NCBI GenBank assembly: GCA_040902885.1
Contig: JBBDWK010000002.1
Span: forward strand, 62,001 to 126,000
Direction: 5' to 3'
Length of the DNA: 64,000 nt
Origin: JBBDWK01 sp040902885
GTDB taxonomy: Bacteria; Acidobacteriota; Terriglobia; Bryobacterales; Bryobacteraceae
Below the pieces are notes generated by a model. That model was not told where the DNA came from, searched no databases, and was given only the letters and a program-made list of their open reading frames with translations. The position numbers and the translations under genes are program-made. Positions 50,672 through 60,100 of the stretch are shown here, one piece after another (positions within the stretch are counted from its first letter, which is position 1; every line of letters begins with the position of its first letter).

Positions 50672-51640
50672 GTGAAGCTGTCATTTTCGGACCAGTTTTG
50701 GGAATATGGTGGTTCAGTAACCTCCAAAATCGATTGCATGGTGGATCACCCGAAAATCCTGCTGGTGGACTGCGGTTCGGAAGTCCGGGAGATTCTGGAC
50801 AAGGTCGCAGAGAGCTCCGACGGGACGGTGGAGAACGTTTCAGACGGCGGGACCGCCCTCGAACGAATTCGAAACGCAGAGTTCGATATCGTGGTGGCCG
50901 GCCTGAGCTCGCCCGGCGAGGACGGCCCCGGCGTGGATGGGTTGGACCTGCTGCGGAAGCTCCGCGCGCTGCGGCCGGCGCTGAAAGTGCTTCTGATCGC
51001 GTCCGAACCAAAGCCGGATGACGTGATGCAGTCCATCCGCGAGCGCGCTTATTCGTACTTCAGCAGGCCGTTGACGGAGCAGGCCATGGGCGATATTGTC
51101 GCCAGTGCGATGCGCAACCCGGACTGGGCCGATGGAATTGAGCTTGTCTCCGCTACCCGCGACTGGTTCACGTTCCGCGTCCGATGTCAGGCGGAGAACG
51201 CCGACCGGTTGCTGCAATTCCTGCGTGAGATGAAGAGCGGAATTCCCGCACGGGAGCGCGACGACGTGATTACCGCCTTGCGGGAATTGTTGATGAACGC
51301 CATCGAGCACGGAGGCCGCTCCGACCCCTCTCAGAAGATTTACATCAACTACGTGCAGAGCGCGCGTGCCATGATTTACCACATACAGGACCCGGGTTCG
51401 GGCTTCTCCTTCGAAGACCTGCCTCATGCCGCGGTCTCCTATTCGGATGGATCGCCCATAGAGCATGCCGCCGTACGCGACCAGCTCGGCATCCGTCCGG
51501 GCGGCTTTGGCATCCTCATGACCCGCAAGCTGGTGGACGAGTTGATCTACAACGAGAAGGGGAACGAGGTGCTGATGATCAAGTACCTTGCGTGCGCCCC
51601 GGATGAGCCCGCGGCACGGGACGGAGCAAATCAAGATTGA
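50672..51640 (+). CDS. Pseudo-receiver fused to an RsbW-like ATPase
   Basis: A 322-residue protein; start GTG 50672 (GGGAGG ahead) or ATG 50738 (MVDHPKILLVD). The receiver domain (about 27-150) keeps the fold, but the phospho-acceptor position is Ala: it reads FDIVVAGLSSP where DLVLLDLMMP-type sequence is expected, so it cannot be phosphorylated in the usual way. A GHKL ATPase of the anti-sigma/RsbW class follows (about 175-310; N-box ALRELLMNAIEHGG, G1 DPGSGFSF, GGFGILMTRKLVDEL). Such ATPases are serine kinases in partner switching. It may be the counterpart of the RsbU-like phosphatase at 12317. Confidence 0.85.
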   Translation: MKLSFSDQFWEYGGSVTSKIDCMVDHPKILLVDCGSEVREILDKVAESSDGTVENVSDGGTALERIRNAEFDIVVAGLSSPGEDGPGVDGLDLLRKLRALRPALKVLLIASEPKPDDVMQSIRERAYSYFSRPLTEQAMGDIVASAMRNPDWADGIELVSATRDWFTFRVRCQAENADRLLQFLREMKSGIPARERDDVITALRELLMNAIEHGGRSDPSQKIYINYVQSARAMIYHIQDPGSGFSFEDLPHAAVSYSDGSPIEHAAVRDQLGIRPGGFGILMTRKLVDELIYNEKGNEVLMIKYLACAPDEPAARDGANQD

Positions 51641-52853
51641 TGCCCGCCCAGACGAGATAGCCCAGGATCGGAAACGCGGTCGCCAGCGCAAAGGCGAGGT
51701 CGTAGCGGTGCAGGTCGAACAAGCGGCCGAAGACTGGCATGGCTAGCGCCACGCCCGCACCCCAGGCGCCCGCGCCGAGGCCCGCGATCAGCCCTGCATG
51801 ATCGGGGGAATAGATCTGGGTTGCATAACGGATCGTCAGAATCACGTTGCCTCCCGCGAGAAACATGGCGAAAAACAGCTCGAGCATCACCAGCCAAAAC
51901 CAGGGAATCCATGGAACCAGCGCGAGCGGCAGCGCCAGCACCGCGGCGGCCGTCATCAACTTCCAGACGACCTGCTGGCTGGACAGGCCGGAACGCGACA
52001 TGCGGTCGACGAGCCAGCCCCAGAAAAAGTAGCCTACCTCCCAGCCTAACGGGGGAATCCAGAGCACTTTGCCGATGAAAGCCTGCGACAAGCCCATTGC
52101 CTGATTCAAGTAGAGGGCCGCGCTATACAGCACGAAGGCAAGCGGCAGGCCGCAGCACGCGTAGGCGATCATGAAACTCCACAACCGCGCATGGGTGAAG
52201 CGGGGAGCGGCCTTGGCGGCTAGCCGGTCCGAAGGCGGCTGCCAGTGGCGCACGTCCGGCCGCAATCCGACAAAGTACCAGTGGATCAGCCAGGCCAAGC
52301 CGATGATTCCGGTGAAGAGGAAGGCCGAGCGCCAGCCCCAGGCAAGCGCGATGGGGGTAATGAGGATGGGCGTGACGATGGCGCCCATGGATCCGCCGCT
52401 GTAGGACAAGGCGATGCCGCGCGCCTGCTGATGGACCGGCAATGTCTGCATGACCGCCCGCAGACCGCCGGGGAACGTCGCGCCTTCGCCCATGCCCAGC
52501 GCGATGCGTGCGATGGCGAAGCTTGCGAACCCCGCGGCGAGGGCGTGCGACATCGAAGCGAAGGTCCAGAACAGGACCGCGGCAAACATCCCCCAGCGCA
52601 GACCGAATCGATCCAGGACGCGGCCCCAGAGCGGGTTCGAAATCATGTAAGCGATCGAGAATCCGGAGATGATGAAGCCATACTGCTCGGCGCTGAGGTT
52701 GGTCTCTTTCAAAATCGTCGGCGCGAGGAGCGCGAGGGTATTGCGGTCGATATAGCTGATGAGGGAGACCAGCAGCATCGAGAGGGTGGGTATCCAGCGA
52801 GAGAAGCCTTGGGTGAGCACGCGAACTCCCGATGATACACTTTCGGAGCGCAT
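51579..52853 (-). CDS. MFS transporter, ACS (anion:cation symporter) type
   Basis: A 424-residue protein with 12 predicted membrane helices. ATG 52853 follows AGGTGAAGCA. Helix 1 with RWIPTLSMLLVSLISYIDRNTLALLAPTIL and the loop GRVLDRFGLRWG are typical of ACS-family hexuronate/galactarate carriers. Substrate not certain; sugar acids are likely. The C-terminus overlaps the pseudo-receiver gene by 62 bp on the other strand. The sugar-acid dehydratase at 55023 fits as a catabolic partner, although it is on the other strand and not adjacent. Confidence 0.9.
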   Translation of the reverse strand: MRSESVSSGVRVLTQGFSRWIPTLSMLLVSLISYIDRNTLALLAPTILKETNLSAEQYGFIISGFSIAYMISNPLWGRVLDRFGLRWGMFAAVLFWTFASMSHALAAGFASFAIARIALGMGEGATFPGGLRAVMQTLPVHQQARGIALSYSGGSMGAIVTPILITPIALAWGWRSAFLFTGIIGLAWLIHWYFVGLRPDVRHWQPPSDRLAAKAAPRFTHARLWSFMIAYACCGLPLAFVLYSAALYLNQAMGLSQAFIGKVLWIPPLGWEVGYFFWGWLVDRMSRSGLSSQQVVWKLMTAAAVLALPLALVPWIPWFWLVMLELFFAMFLAGGNVILTIRYATQIYSPDHAGLIAGLGAGAWGAGVALAMPVFGRLFDLHRYDLAFALATAFPILGYLVWAGINLDLLRPVPRAHPGRTQGT

Positions 52854-52946
52854 TGCTTCACCTACTGTAACCGCCCCCGAGAATGTGTAAAGGAATCGGG
52901 AAGCGCTGGCGAAACCGCCTGCGCCTGGGGTTTCTATATTTGTGGG

Positions 52947-52982
52947 GCAGGCCCTCGGCCTGCGGCGGCCTCTCAGGCCGCC
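52947..52982. repeat. Double-hairpin palindromic repeat
   Basis: GCAGGCC-CTC-GGCCTGC (52947-52963) is followed at once by GGCGGCC-TCTCA-GGCCGCC (52964-52982). Both stems are perfect, 7 bp each. It lies in the gap between the divergent MFS and ABC genes (52854-53141), where no gene was seen. Confidence 0.6.
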
Positions 52983-53141
52983 CGGACCTGGAGAATCTCC
53001 AACTGCCTGATTACCTTCCGCCCGCATGCCAGTCTCCCTGCACACGATGCGGGCGTTGGGCGCCCTCTCGCGCCGTTCCATGATCTGCCAGGCATCCGCT
53101 CCCCGGCCGGGCCAGCCCCCCAATCCGCTAGACTGGCAAGA

Positions 53142-54971
53142 GTGGAAGAAGAAGTTGTTGGCAAGGCATACGACAGCCGGCTCATGGCGCGCCTGCTGAC
53201 GTACCTGCGGCCCTACAAACGCCTGGTCCTGGTCTCGGTCGTCTGCCTACTGGCGCACTCCGTCCTGCAGGTGCTCGGCCCGCTGCTGACCAAGGTCGCG
53301 ATCGACCGGTATCTCGCTCCCGACCCGAACCGCATCATTACGCCCATCGAACCCTTCCTCCCAACAGATCCCTGGGCCGGCCTGACTCAGATCGCCCTTC
53401 TCTACTTCGGCATCCTCGCCCTCACCTTCTGCTTTGAGTTCGGACAGATGTACATCATGCAGTACACCGGCCAGCGCGCCATGTTCGACTTGCGGCGGCA
53501 GCTCATGGCTCACCTCCAGAAACTCGATGTCGCCTTCTACGACCGCAACCCGGTGGGCCGCCTGGTCACGCGCGTCACCACGGACGTCGATGTTCTAAAC
53601 GAGCTCTTCGCCTCCGGCCTGGTCACTATCCTGGGCGACCTCCTGACGCTGACCATTATTGTCCTCGTCATGTTCCAGCTCAGCCCGCCGCTCACCCTTC
53701 TCATGCTGGCCGTCCTGCCGCTGGTGGTGCTGGTGACCGCGAAGTTCCGCCGCACGGTCTCGCACAGCTATCGCCGCATCCGCGTCGCCATCGCCCGCAT
53801 CAACGCGTACTTGCAGGAACACGTCACCGGGATCGTGGTGCTGCAGCTCTTCAATCGCGAGCGCAAGAGCGCCGGGGAGTTCGACCGCGTCAACCGCGAT
53901 CACATGGACGCTTTCAAGGACACCATCACCGCTTACGGCTGGTTCTACCCGGTGGTCGAGTTCCTGTCCACGCTTTCGCTGGCCTTCATTCTGATCTGGG
54001 GCGGCTTCCGTATCGAAGAGGGGGCGCTCACCTTGGGCGTGGTCGTGGCCTTCCTGCAGTACGGGCAGCGCTTCTTCCGGCCCATCCAGGATCTCAGCGA
54101 AAAATACAACATCCTCCAGGGCGCCATGGCCTCTTCCGAGCGCATCTTCAAGCTGCTGGACACTCCCGTTGGGATCGCGGCGCCCTCCGAGACCGCAAGG
54201 CGGTTCCCGCACACGGCCGCGCGCATCGAGTTCGATCGCGTGTGGTTCGCTTATAAGGACGAAGACTGGGTGCTGCGCGACGTCAGTTTCGCGATCGAGC
54301 CGGGAGAGACGGTGGCCGTGGTGGGGCACACTGGGGCGGGGAAGACCACGCTCATCAGCCTTCTGCTGCGGTTTTACGACATCCAGCAGGGCAGCATCCG
54401 CGTGGGCGGCGTGGACATTCGCGATCTCCATCCGGGCGAGCTGCGCCGCCACTTCGGAGTGGTCCTGCAGGACCCCTATCTCTTCTCCGGGACCATTGAG
54501 GAGAACATCCGGCTGGGCACGGAGAGCGTTGGCCGGGAAGAGGTGGAAGCCGCCGTGGAGCAGGTTAATCTCGGAGCCTTCATCCGGTCGCTGCCGGATG
54601 GTCTGGAGCAGCCGCTTCGCGAGCGCGGCAGCTCGCTCTCCACGGGCCAGAAGCAATTGATCGGCTTTGCCCGCGCCCTGGCGCACAATCCGCGCTATTT
54701 GATCCTGGATGAAGCGACCTCGAGCGTGGATACGGAGACCGAGCTGCGGGTGCGCGACGCGCTGGCGAAGATGGTGGAAGGCCGCACGTCCATCGTCATC
54801 GCGCACCGGCTCTCCACCATCCAGCGCGCGGACCGGATTCTGGTAATGCACAAAGGCCGCCTCCGCGAATCCGGCACCCATCAGCAGTTGCTCGCGCAAC
54901 GCGGCATCTATTGGAAGCTGTACCAGCTTCAGTACAAGGATCAGGAAGTGGGCACGCTTGAGCGGCGCTGA
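53142..54971 (+). CDS. ABC transporter, fused permease and ATPase (MsbA/LmrA-like exporter)
   Basis: A 609-residue half-transporter that must dimerise. Start is GTG 53142; ATG 53184 (MARLLTYLRPYKRLVL) is an alternative. Six membrane helices span about 20-310, with the coupling segment GRLVTRVTTDVDVLNELF. The ATPase (about 345-590) has Walker A GHTGAGKTT (about 394-402), Q-loop LQDPYLF, signature LSTGQKQL and Walker B YLILDEATSS. The structure is that of lipid or drug exporters; substrate unknown. No companion subunit is adjacent. Confidence 0.92.
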   Translation: MEEEVVGKAYDSRLMARLLTYLRPYKRLVLVSVVCLLAHSVLQVLGPLLTKVAIDRYLAPDPNRIITPIEPFLPTDPWAGLTQIALLYFGILALTFCFEFGQMYIMQYTGQRAMFDLRRQLMAHLQKLDVAFYDRNPVGRLVTRVTTDVDVLNELFASGLVTILGDLLTLTIIVLVMFQLSPPLTLLMLAVLPLVVLVTAKFRRTVSHSYRRIRVAIARINAYLQEHVTGIVVLQLFNRERKSAGEFDRVNRDHMDAFKDTITAYGWFYPVVEFLSTLSLAFILIWGGFRIEEGALTLGVVVAFLQYGQRFFRPIQDLSEKYNILQGAMASSERIFKLLDTPVGIAAPSETARRFPHTAARIEFDRVWFAYKDEDWVLRDVSFAIEPGETVAVVGHTGAGKTTLISLLLRFYDIQQGSIRVGGVDIRDLHPGELRRHFGVVLQDPYLFSGTIEENIRLGTESVGREEVEAAVEQVNLGAFIRSLPDGLEQPLRERGSSLSTGQKQLIGFARALAHNPRYLILDEATSSVDTETELRVRDALAKMVEGRTSIVIAHRLSTIQRADRILVMHKGRLRESGTHQQLLAQRGIYWKLYQLQYKDQEVGTLERR

Positions 54972-54989
54972 GTTCCTCCACGCAAACCC

Positions 54990-55015
54990 GGCTTTGGGAT
55001 ATGCTGTTCAAAGCC
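54990..55015. terminator. Hairpin after the ABC transporter gene
   Basis: GGCTTTG (54990) and CAAAGCC (55009) are perfect 7-bp inverted copies around a 12-nt loop. It lies 18 bp after the stop and just before the dehydratase start at 55023. The weak stem could be a terminator or operator for the dehydratase. Confidence 0.4.
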
Positions 55016-55022
55016 GAAAGTC

Positions 55023-56204
55023 ATGCATGCATCTCGCCGTAAATTTCTGACCCACGCGCTGTGCCTTCCCGCGGCCGCGGCCGCTCAGGAGAGGCTCACC
55101 ATCGCGTCCGTGCGAGCATTCCCCGTGAAGGTCGGCGGGCTGTATGGCAGCGAGGCGCCGAAGTTCGAATCGGAATACGATCCGAAGCGCTGGCGTTGGA
55201 TGGGGCCGTTCTCGCAGCTTGCCGGCGCCATCCTGGTGGAGATCAAGACTCGCGAAGGCATTACCGGATACGGCCTGGGCTGCGGCGGCAAGGTGGGAGT
55301 GACCATTATCGAAGGCCACCTGCGGGATCTTCTGATCGGCGTCAACCCCCTCAACGTGGAGCTGCTGTGGGACCAGATGTACAACTCGACGTTGTTCTAT
55401 GGCCGGCGCGGCGTGGTGATCATGGCCATCAGCGGCGTCGATCTCGCGCTCTGGGACATTCGCGGCAAACACGCCGGACAGCCCGTGCATCGGCTTCTCG
55501 GCGGACCCACCAAAGACAAAGTTCCCGCCTACTACACCGGAGCGAACCTGGAAGGAGCGCTGAAGCTGGGCTTTCGCGCCTTCAAGCTGTCCATCCGTAA
55601 TGGCATCCGGCAGGGGCGCGAAGGCATGCAGCGCATTGTGGAGCAGGTGCGCAACGCGCGGCGGGCGATCGGGCCGGAGCACGAGCTGATGATCGACTGC
55701 TCCTGCCAGTGGGACGTTCCCTACACGCTCGAAATGGCCGAACGGCTCCGCGAGTTCCGCCTGCACTTCATCGAGGAGCCGCTGTGGCCCGACGATATCG
55801 AAGGCTATGCGCTGCTCTGCCGCGAAGTGAAAGGCACAACCATTGCCAGCGGGGAGCACGAGTATACGCGCTTCGGCTTCAAGGAGCTGATCCGTAATCG
55901 GGCGGTCGGGATTCTGCAGCCCGATACGACCTGGTGCGGCGGGCTGACGGAGCTGCGGCGCATCGGGGCGCTGGCGGCGGCGCACTCGCTGCCCATGATC
56001 CCGCACCGCGGCGGCAGCCCCTACGGGATGAGCGTTATCCTGACGCTGCCGAACTGCCCCATGGCGGAGAGCTTCGGCACGCTCGAAGCGCCCAGCGATC
56101 TGCTCCGCGCGATGACGTCGCCGTTTGAAAACGGCCACTATTATCCGAACGAAAAGCCCGGCTTCGGCGTGGAGATTACGGAGTCCATGATAAAAGCTGT
56201 TTAA
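55023..56204 (+). CDS. Tat-exported enolase-superfamily sugar-acid dehydratase, rhamnonate-dehydratase-like
   Basis: A 393-residue member of the mandelate racemase group with Tat motif SRRKFLTHA. Metal ligands are seen as Asp in MIDCSCQWD, Glu in FIEEPLWPDD, and Glu in SGEHEYTR. The catalytic acid-base pair is Asp in LQPDTTWCGG and His in MIPHRGGSPYG. The GEHEY and IPHRGGS segments are those of L-rhamnonate dehydratases, which give 2-keto-3-deoxy acids. Export by Tat is unusual for a catabolic enzyme and hints at periplasmic breakdown, as with the other Tat proteins of this window. The exact substrate is open. Confidence 0.88.
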   Translation: MHASRRKFLTHALCLPAAAAAQERLTIASVRAFPVKVGGLYGSEAPKFESEYDPKRWRWMGPFSQLAGAILVEIKTREGITGYGLGCGGKVGVTIIEGHLRDLLIGVNPLNVELLWDQMYNSTLFYGRRGVVIMAISGVDLALWDIRGKHAGQPVHRLLGGPTKDKVPAYYTGANLEGALKLGFRAFKLSIRNGIRQGREGMQRIVEQVRNARRAIGPEHELMIDCSCQWDVPYTLEMAERLREFRLHFIEEPLWPDDIEGYALLCREVKGTTIASGEHEYTRFGFKELIRNRAVGILQPDTTWCGGLTELRRIGALAAAHSLPMIPHRGGSPYGMSVILTLPNCPMAESFGTLEAPSDLLRAMTSPFENGHYYPNEKPGFGVEITESMIKAV

Positions 56205-56271
56205 CCGCCGAGACGCAGAGGCGCAGAGAAAAACTTTAAAAGGTTTCTCGGCGCCTCTGCGCCTCGGCGGT
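56204..56271. terminator. Long imperfect palindrome after the dehydratase gene
   Basis: Arms 56204-56231 (ACCGCCGAGACGCAGAGGCG and CAGAGAAA) and 56244-56271 (TTTCTCGGCGCCTCTGCGCC and TCGGCGGT) pair over 28 bp with few mismatches around a 12-nt AT-rich loop. Sequences of this class (CGCCGAG...CGCAGAG) are scattered in many bacterial genomes. It overlaps the stop codon and separates convergent genes, so it probably terminates both. Confidence 0.75.
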
Positions 56272-56283
56272 GGTGGAACGGCC

Positions 56284-56907
56284 TCAGAACCGGAAGCCGA
56301 ACAGAAGGTGGACTTGGTTCTTCAGCACGACGGAGTGCTTCCCGGCACCCCAGTATGAGTACCGAACCTGTGGCTCGAAGCGAAGTCTTCCCGTTCGGAA
56401 CGAAACGCCTGCACTAACGATCGGATCTACGTTCCACTTGACTGACTTAGTGACGGGTTCACGGACGAACGTGCTTGGCTGGGTGCCGCCGAATACCGTG
56501 CTCTCCCTCGTGAAGTCTAGCGAGGTCCGTCGCACCGCCGGGCCGGCAGAAAGGAAGGGCTGCCACCGCCGGCGCTCGCTGAGGAAACTATACTTCAGGA
56601 GGAATGGTAGTTCGACGGCCCTGCCACGCCTTCGCTCCGAACCTAGCGTGAGAGCGTTTTCGGGATACTGAAATGCAAAGGTGTCATTTCTGTCACCCTG
56701 TCGATAAAACAGCAGTCCGCTTTCTAATGACAGCCCGGAGAAAGCCCGTAAGGTCACCGTTGGCCCTAGTGCGAACGGCATTCTAGTGGTGGTTTGCCCG
56801 AGCGGAGTCTGCGCGGGTGCGCCGCCCTGAAAACCAAACGTCAACAGTTGTGCCCAGCCGGTAACTGGGAGTATGGCGAAAAGAGAGAGGAGGCGAGAGG
56901 TTTTCAT
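56284..56907 (-). CDS. Outer-membrane beta-barrel protein
   Basis: A 207-residue protein from ATG 56907 with signal peptide (about 1-19, ending GWAQ). The mature chain is a series of amphipathic strands: LTFGFQGGAP, FALGPTVTLRAFSGLSLESGLLFYRQG, LKYSFLSERRRWQPFLSAGPAVRR, FRTGRLRFEPQVRYSYWG. It ends in Phe (LLFGFRF), the classic signal for outer-membrane insertion. An eight-strand barrel is likely; function unknown. It is divergent from the TonB receptor at 57103. Confidence 0.82.
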   Translation of the reverse strand: MKTSRLLSLFAILPVTGWAQLLTFGFQGGAPAQTPLGQTTTRMPFALGPTVTLRAFSGLSLESGLLFYRQGDRNDTFAFQYPENALTLGSERRRGRAVELPFLLKYSFLSERRRWQPFLSAGPAVRRTSLDFTRESTVFGGTQPSTFVREPVTKSVKWNVDPIVSAGVSFRTGRLRFEPQVRYSYWGAGKHSVVLKNQVHLLFGFRF

Positions 56908-57046
56908 GCGCCGATGCTCGAGGCACGCCGCCTTCCATCCTGCATCTAGCACATTCCGCAAGTCGCGACGCCGGTGCCCACGTGCGCCAGCGGCACGATC
57001 GTGAACCCATCGCTACAGTCAGGCGCCCCCCAGCCGAAACGAAATC

Positions 57047-57084
57047 CTGGTATACTCCCAACACTCTGGTGTAGTCTCAACACT
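57047..57084. repeat. Two tandem 19-bp direct repeats upstream of a TonB receptor
   Basis: CTGGTATACTCCCAACACT (57047) is followed at once by CTGGTGTAGTCTCAACACT (57066); 16 of 19 bases agree. The first copy includes a TATACT -10-like box. It is 19 bp from the ATG at 57103 and could be a tandem operator or promoter pair. Confidence 0.45.
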
Positions 57085-57102
57085 GTAGAAAAGGAAATCT
57101 GC

Positions 57103-60100
57103 ATGACTCTGTTGCGCACCCCCTTCCTCCGCCGCGCGGCTGTTTTCGCGGTTGCCGTTTTCTTCACCCTGCCCGCCCCAGCCCAGACTGTCGCCGGCTC
57201 CATCTCCGGCCTGGTGACCGACCCGACTGGAGCGGCCGTCTCGGGAGCCAGTCTGACCGTGACGGACCTCGACCGTAATGTGAGCTTACGGACCGTCTCC
57301 AACGACACCGGCTTCTACCTGGTGACACCAGTGCCGCCTGGCCGCTACAGCATTCAGGCTGAAAAGACCGGCTTCCGCCGCTTCGTACTGGAACCCCTCC
57401 CCATCGCCACACAGCAGAAAGCGTCGGTCAACGTGACCCTGGAAGTCGGCGCCGTGACGGAATCCGTCACCGTTACGGGCGCCGCGCAGTTGATCGACAG
57501 CACCTCCTCCACTTTGAGCGGAGTCGTGGAAAATCGCCGCATCATCGATCTCCCCTTGAACGGCCGCAACGTCTATGGCTTGGCGGCCCTCACCCCGGGA
57601 GTGTTCGGCTGGCGGGCGGCTTCCGGCAATGGAGGCGTCGGCGAAGGTTTCGAATCCATCGGCCGATTCACGGTCAATGGCGGGCGCGACTCCTCAAACG
57701 CCATCATGATGGACGGCGTTCCGGTCACCATGAACGCGAACACTAACAACATGAACGCCAACAGCGCCGTGCCCTCGGTGGAAGGCGTGGAAGAGTTTCG
57801 CATCCAAACCAATTCCTACACGGCGGAATACGGCCGCTCGGGCGGCGGCATTCTCACCATTGCCACCAAGTCCGGCACTAACGAGATCCACGGCAGCGTC
57901 TTTGAGTTTCTGCGCAACAGCAAGATGGACGCCAATACTTGGTTCTCCAACGCCAGCGGCGGGAAACTGGGCACTTTCCAGCGCAATGAGTTCGGCGCCA
58001 GCGTCGGCGGACCGGTATTTATCCCCAAGCTCTATAACGGCAAGAACCGGACCTTCTTCTTTAATGTCTATGAAAGGCGGCGCCAGCGCTCGGCTTCCAG
58101 CCGCTTCATGACCCTTCCCACCCGGGAGCAGATGGACGGCGACTTCTCCCAGACTTTCAACGCTTCCGGCCAACTGCGCGTAATCCACGATCCGTTTTCC
58201 ACGGTGCCCGATCCGGCGCGCCCCGGCCAGTTCCTGCGCACTCCCTTTGGAGGCAACCGCATCCCCGCGGCGCGCATGGACCCGGTGGCGGTGAACGCGC
58301 AGAAGTTCTTCGGCCCTGAGCCAAATCTGCCGGGGCAGCCTTTCACCCGCCAGAACAATTTCTTCTTCCAGGGCAAGGCGCCGGTAGACGTCGATCGCGC
58401 CACCACCAAGATCGACCACAGCTTTAGCGACAGGCAGCGCATGTTTTTCCGTTACACCATCTTCAACAACCAGAACTCCCAGCCTGAGCTCTGGCCAGGT
58501 CCCGGCTGCCCCGACGGCGGCTGCTACTCCAATGCGGAGCGGCAGCAGAACGTCGCGCTCGACTATAGCAACACTCTGAGCCCGACGACGCTTCTCAGCC
58601 TGCGCTATGGATTTGCGCGCTCCATCCTCAATCGCGCTTCCTGGCACACGGGCTTTCGCCCCTCCTCGCTCGGTTTGCCGGAGAACATCGAACAGGGCGC
58701 GGACCTGCTGGTGTTTCCCGAGTTCGCCGTGGAAGAGATGACCATGCCCGGGCTGCTTCATCATTGGAATTTCCGTTCCGCCAACCAGTCCCACACCTTC
58801 GTTGGGACCCTGTCCAAAGTTCTTTCCAGCCACAGCCTGAAGGTGGGCACGGAAGTGCGTGGCAACATGGTCAACCACATGCAGGCGCCGTGGTCCTTGA
58901 ACTTCACGTTCAATCGGGGCATGACCGCCGGGCCGGATCCGCGCGTGGTCAGCACCACCTCGGGTTTCGGATATGCCTCGTTCCTGCTGGGCGCCGGAGC
59001 CAGCGGCAGTGAGGTGCATGGTATTCGGCCGGCCCTCGAAAGCAAGTCCTTTGGCTTTTATGTGCAGGACGATTGGAAGGTCTCGCGCAAGTTGACTGTG
59101 AACCTGGGCCTGCGCTGGGACTTCGAAACCGGCGTCACCGAACGCTACGATCGCTTCGCGGTGTTCGACCCCCAAATCGGCAGCCCGCTCAGCCAGCAGA
59201 CCGGCTTGAACCTGCCGGGCGGCTGGACCTTCCCCGGCAAGGGTTTGGATGGCCGGTCGTTGAAGTCTGTGGAATGGGGAAAAATCGCACCTCGCATCGG
59301 CTTCGCCTATCAGCTCCGCCCAGGCACCGTTATTCGCACGGGCGCGGGAATCTTCTATACCATGGCCCCCTACGGCGCAAATAACTATGGAACACCGCCC
59401 TTCCGCGCTTCCACGCCCTGGGTGACCTCGGTCGATGGTGTCACCCCGACTGATCTGCTGCGCAACCCATTCCCAAACGGCGTGCTGCAGCCTGAGGGTT
59501 CGGCCAATGGCCTGCTGGCCGCGTTGGGCCAGGGCCTCAGCTCGCCCGTCCCATCCACCATGACCACGCCGTATAACACCCAGTGGAACTTCTCCATCTC
59601 CCAGGATTTCGGCAGCTCAATGGCGCTCGAAGTCGCCTATGCCGGCAACAAGGGAACAAACTTGCCGATCACTTGGCAGATGGATCAACTGGCGACCAAC
59701 CTCATCCGCCCCGATGCCGGGCTGCTCGACGTGGTGCCGAATCCCTTCTTCGGCATCGTCAAGGTCGGCGCGCTGTCAACCCCTACCGTGCAGCGCGGAC
59801 AGTTATTGACGCCCTATCCGCACCTTCCGGGCGTGAGCTTCGCGGGCGCGTCCTGGGGCAACTCGAATTTCCACTCCTTCCAGGCCAAGTTCCAAAAGCG
59901 CTTCTCGGCGGGCTCCACCGTGGTGGTGGCGTACACGTGGTCGAAGCTGATCTCCGATGGCGGCGACAACGCCTGGGCCAGCGCCGGCTTCCGCGACTTC
60001 AACTGCCGGGCCTGCGAGCGGTCGATCTCACCATACGATCAGCGCCACCGGCTGGTCACCAGCTACACCTACGAGCTGCCTTTCGGCCAGGGCAAGCAAT

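Noticed and set aside
53595..54899. 434-codon minus-strand frame
   Set aside because: Antisense to the ABC transporter, whose motifs are all intact.
57694..59175. 493-codon open frame on the minus strand
   Set aside because: Antisense to the intact TonB receptor; composition artefact without family features.
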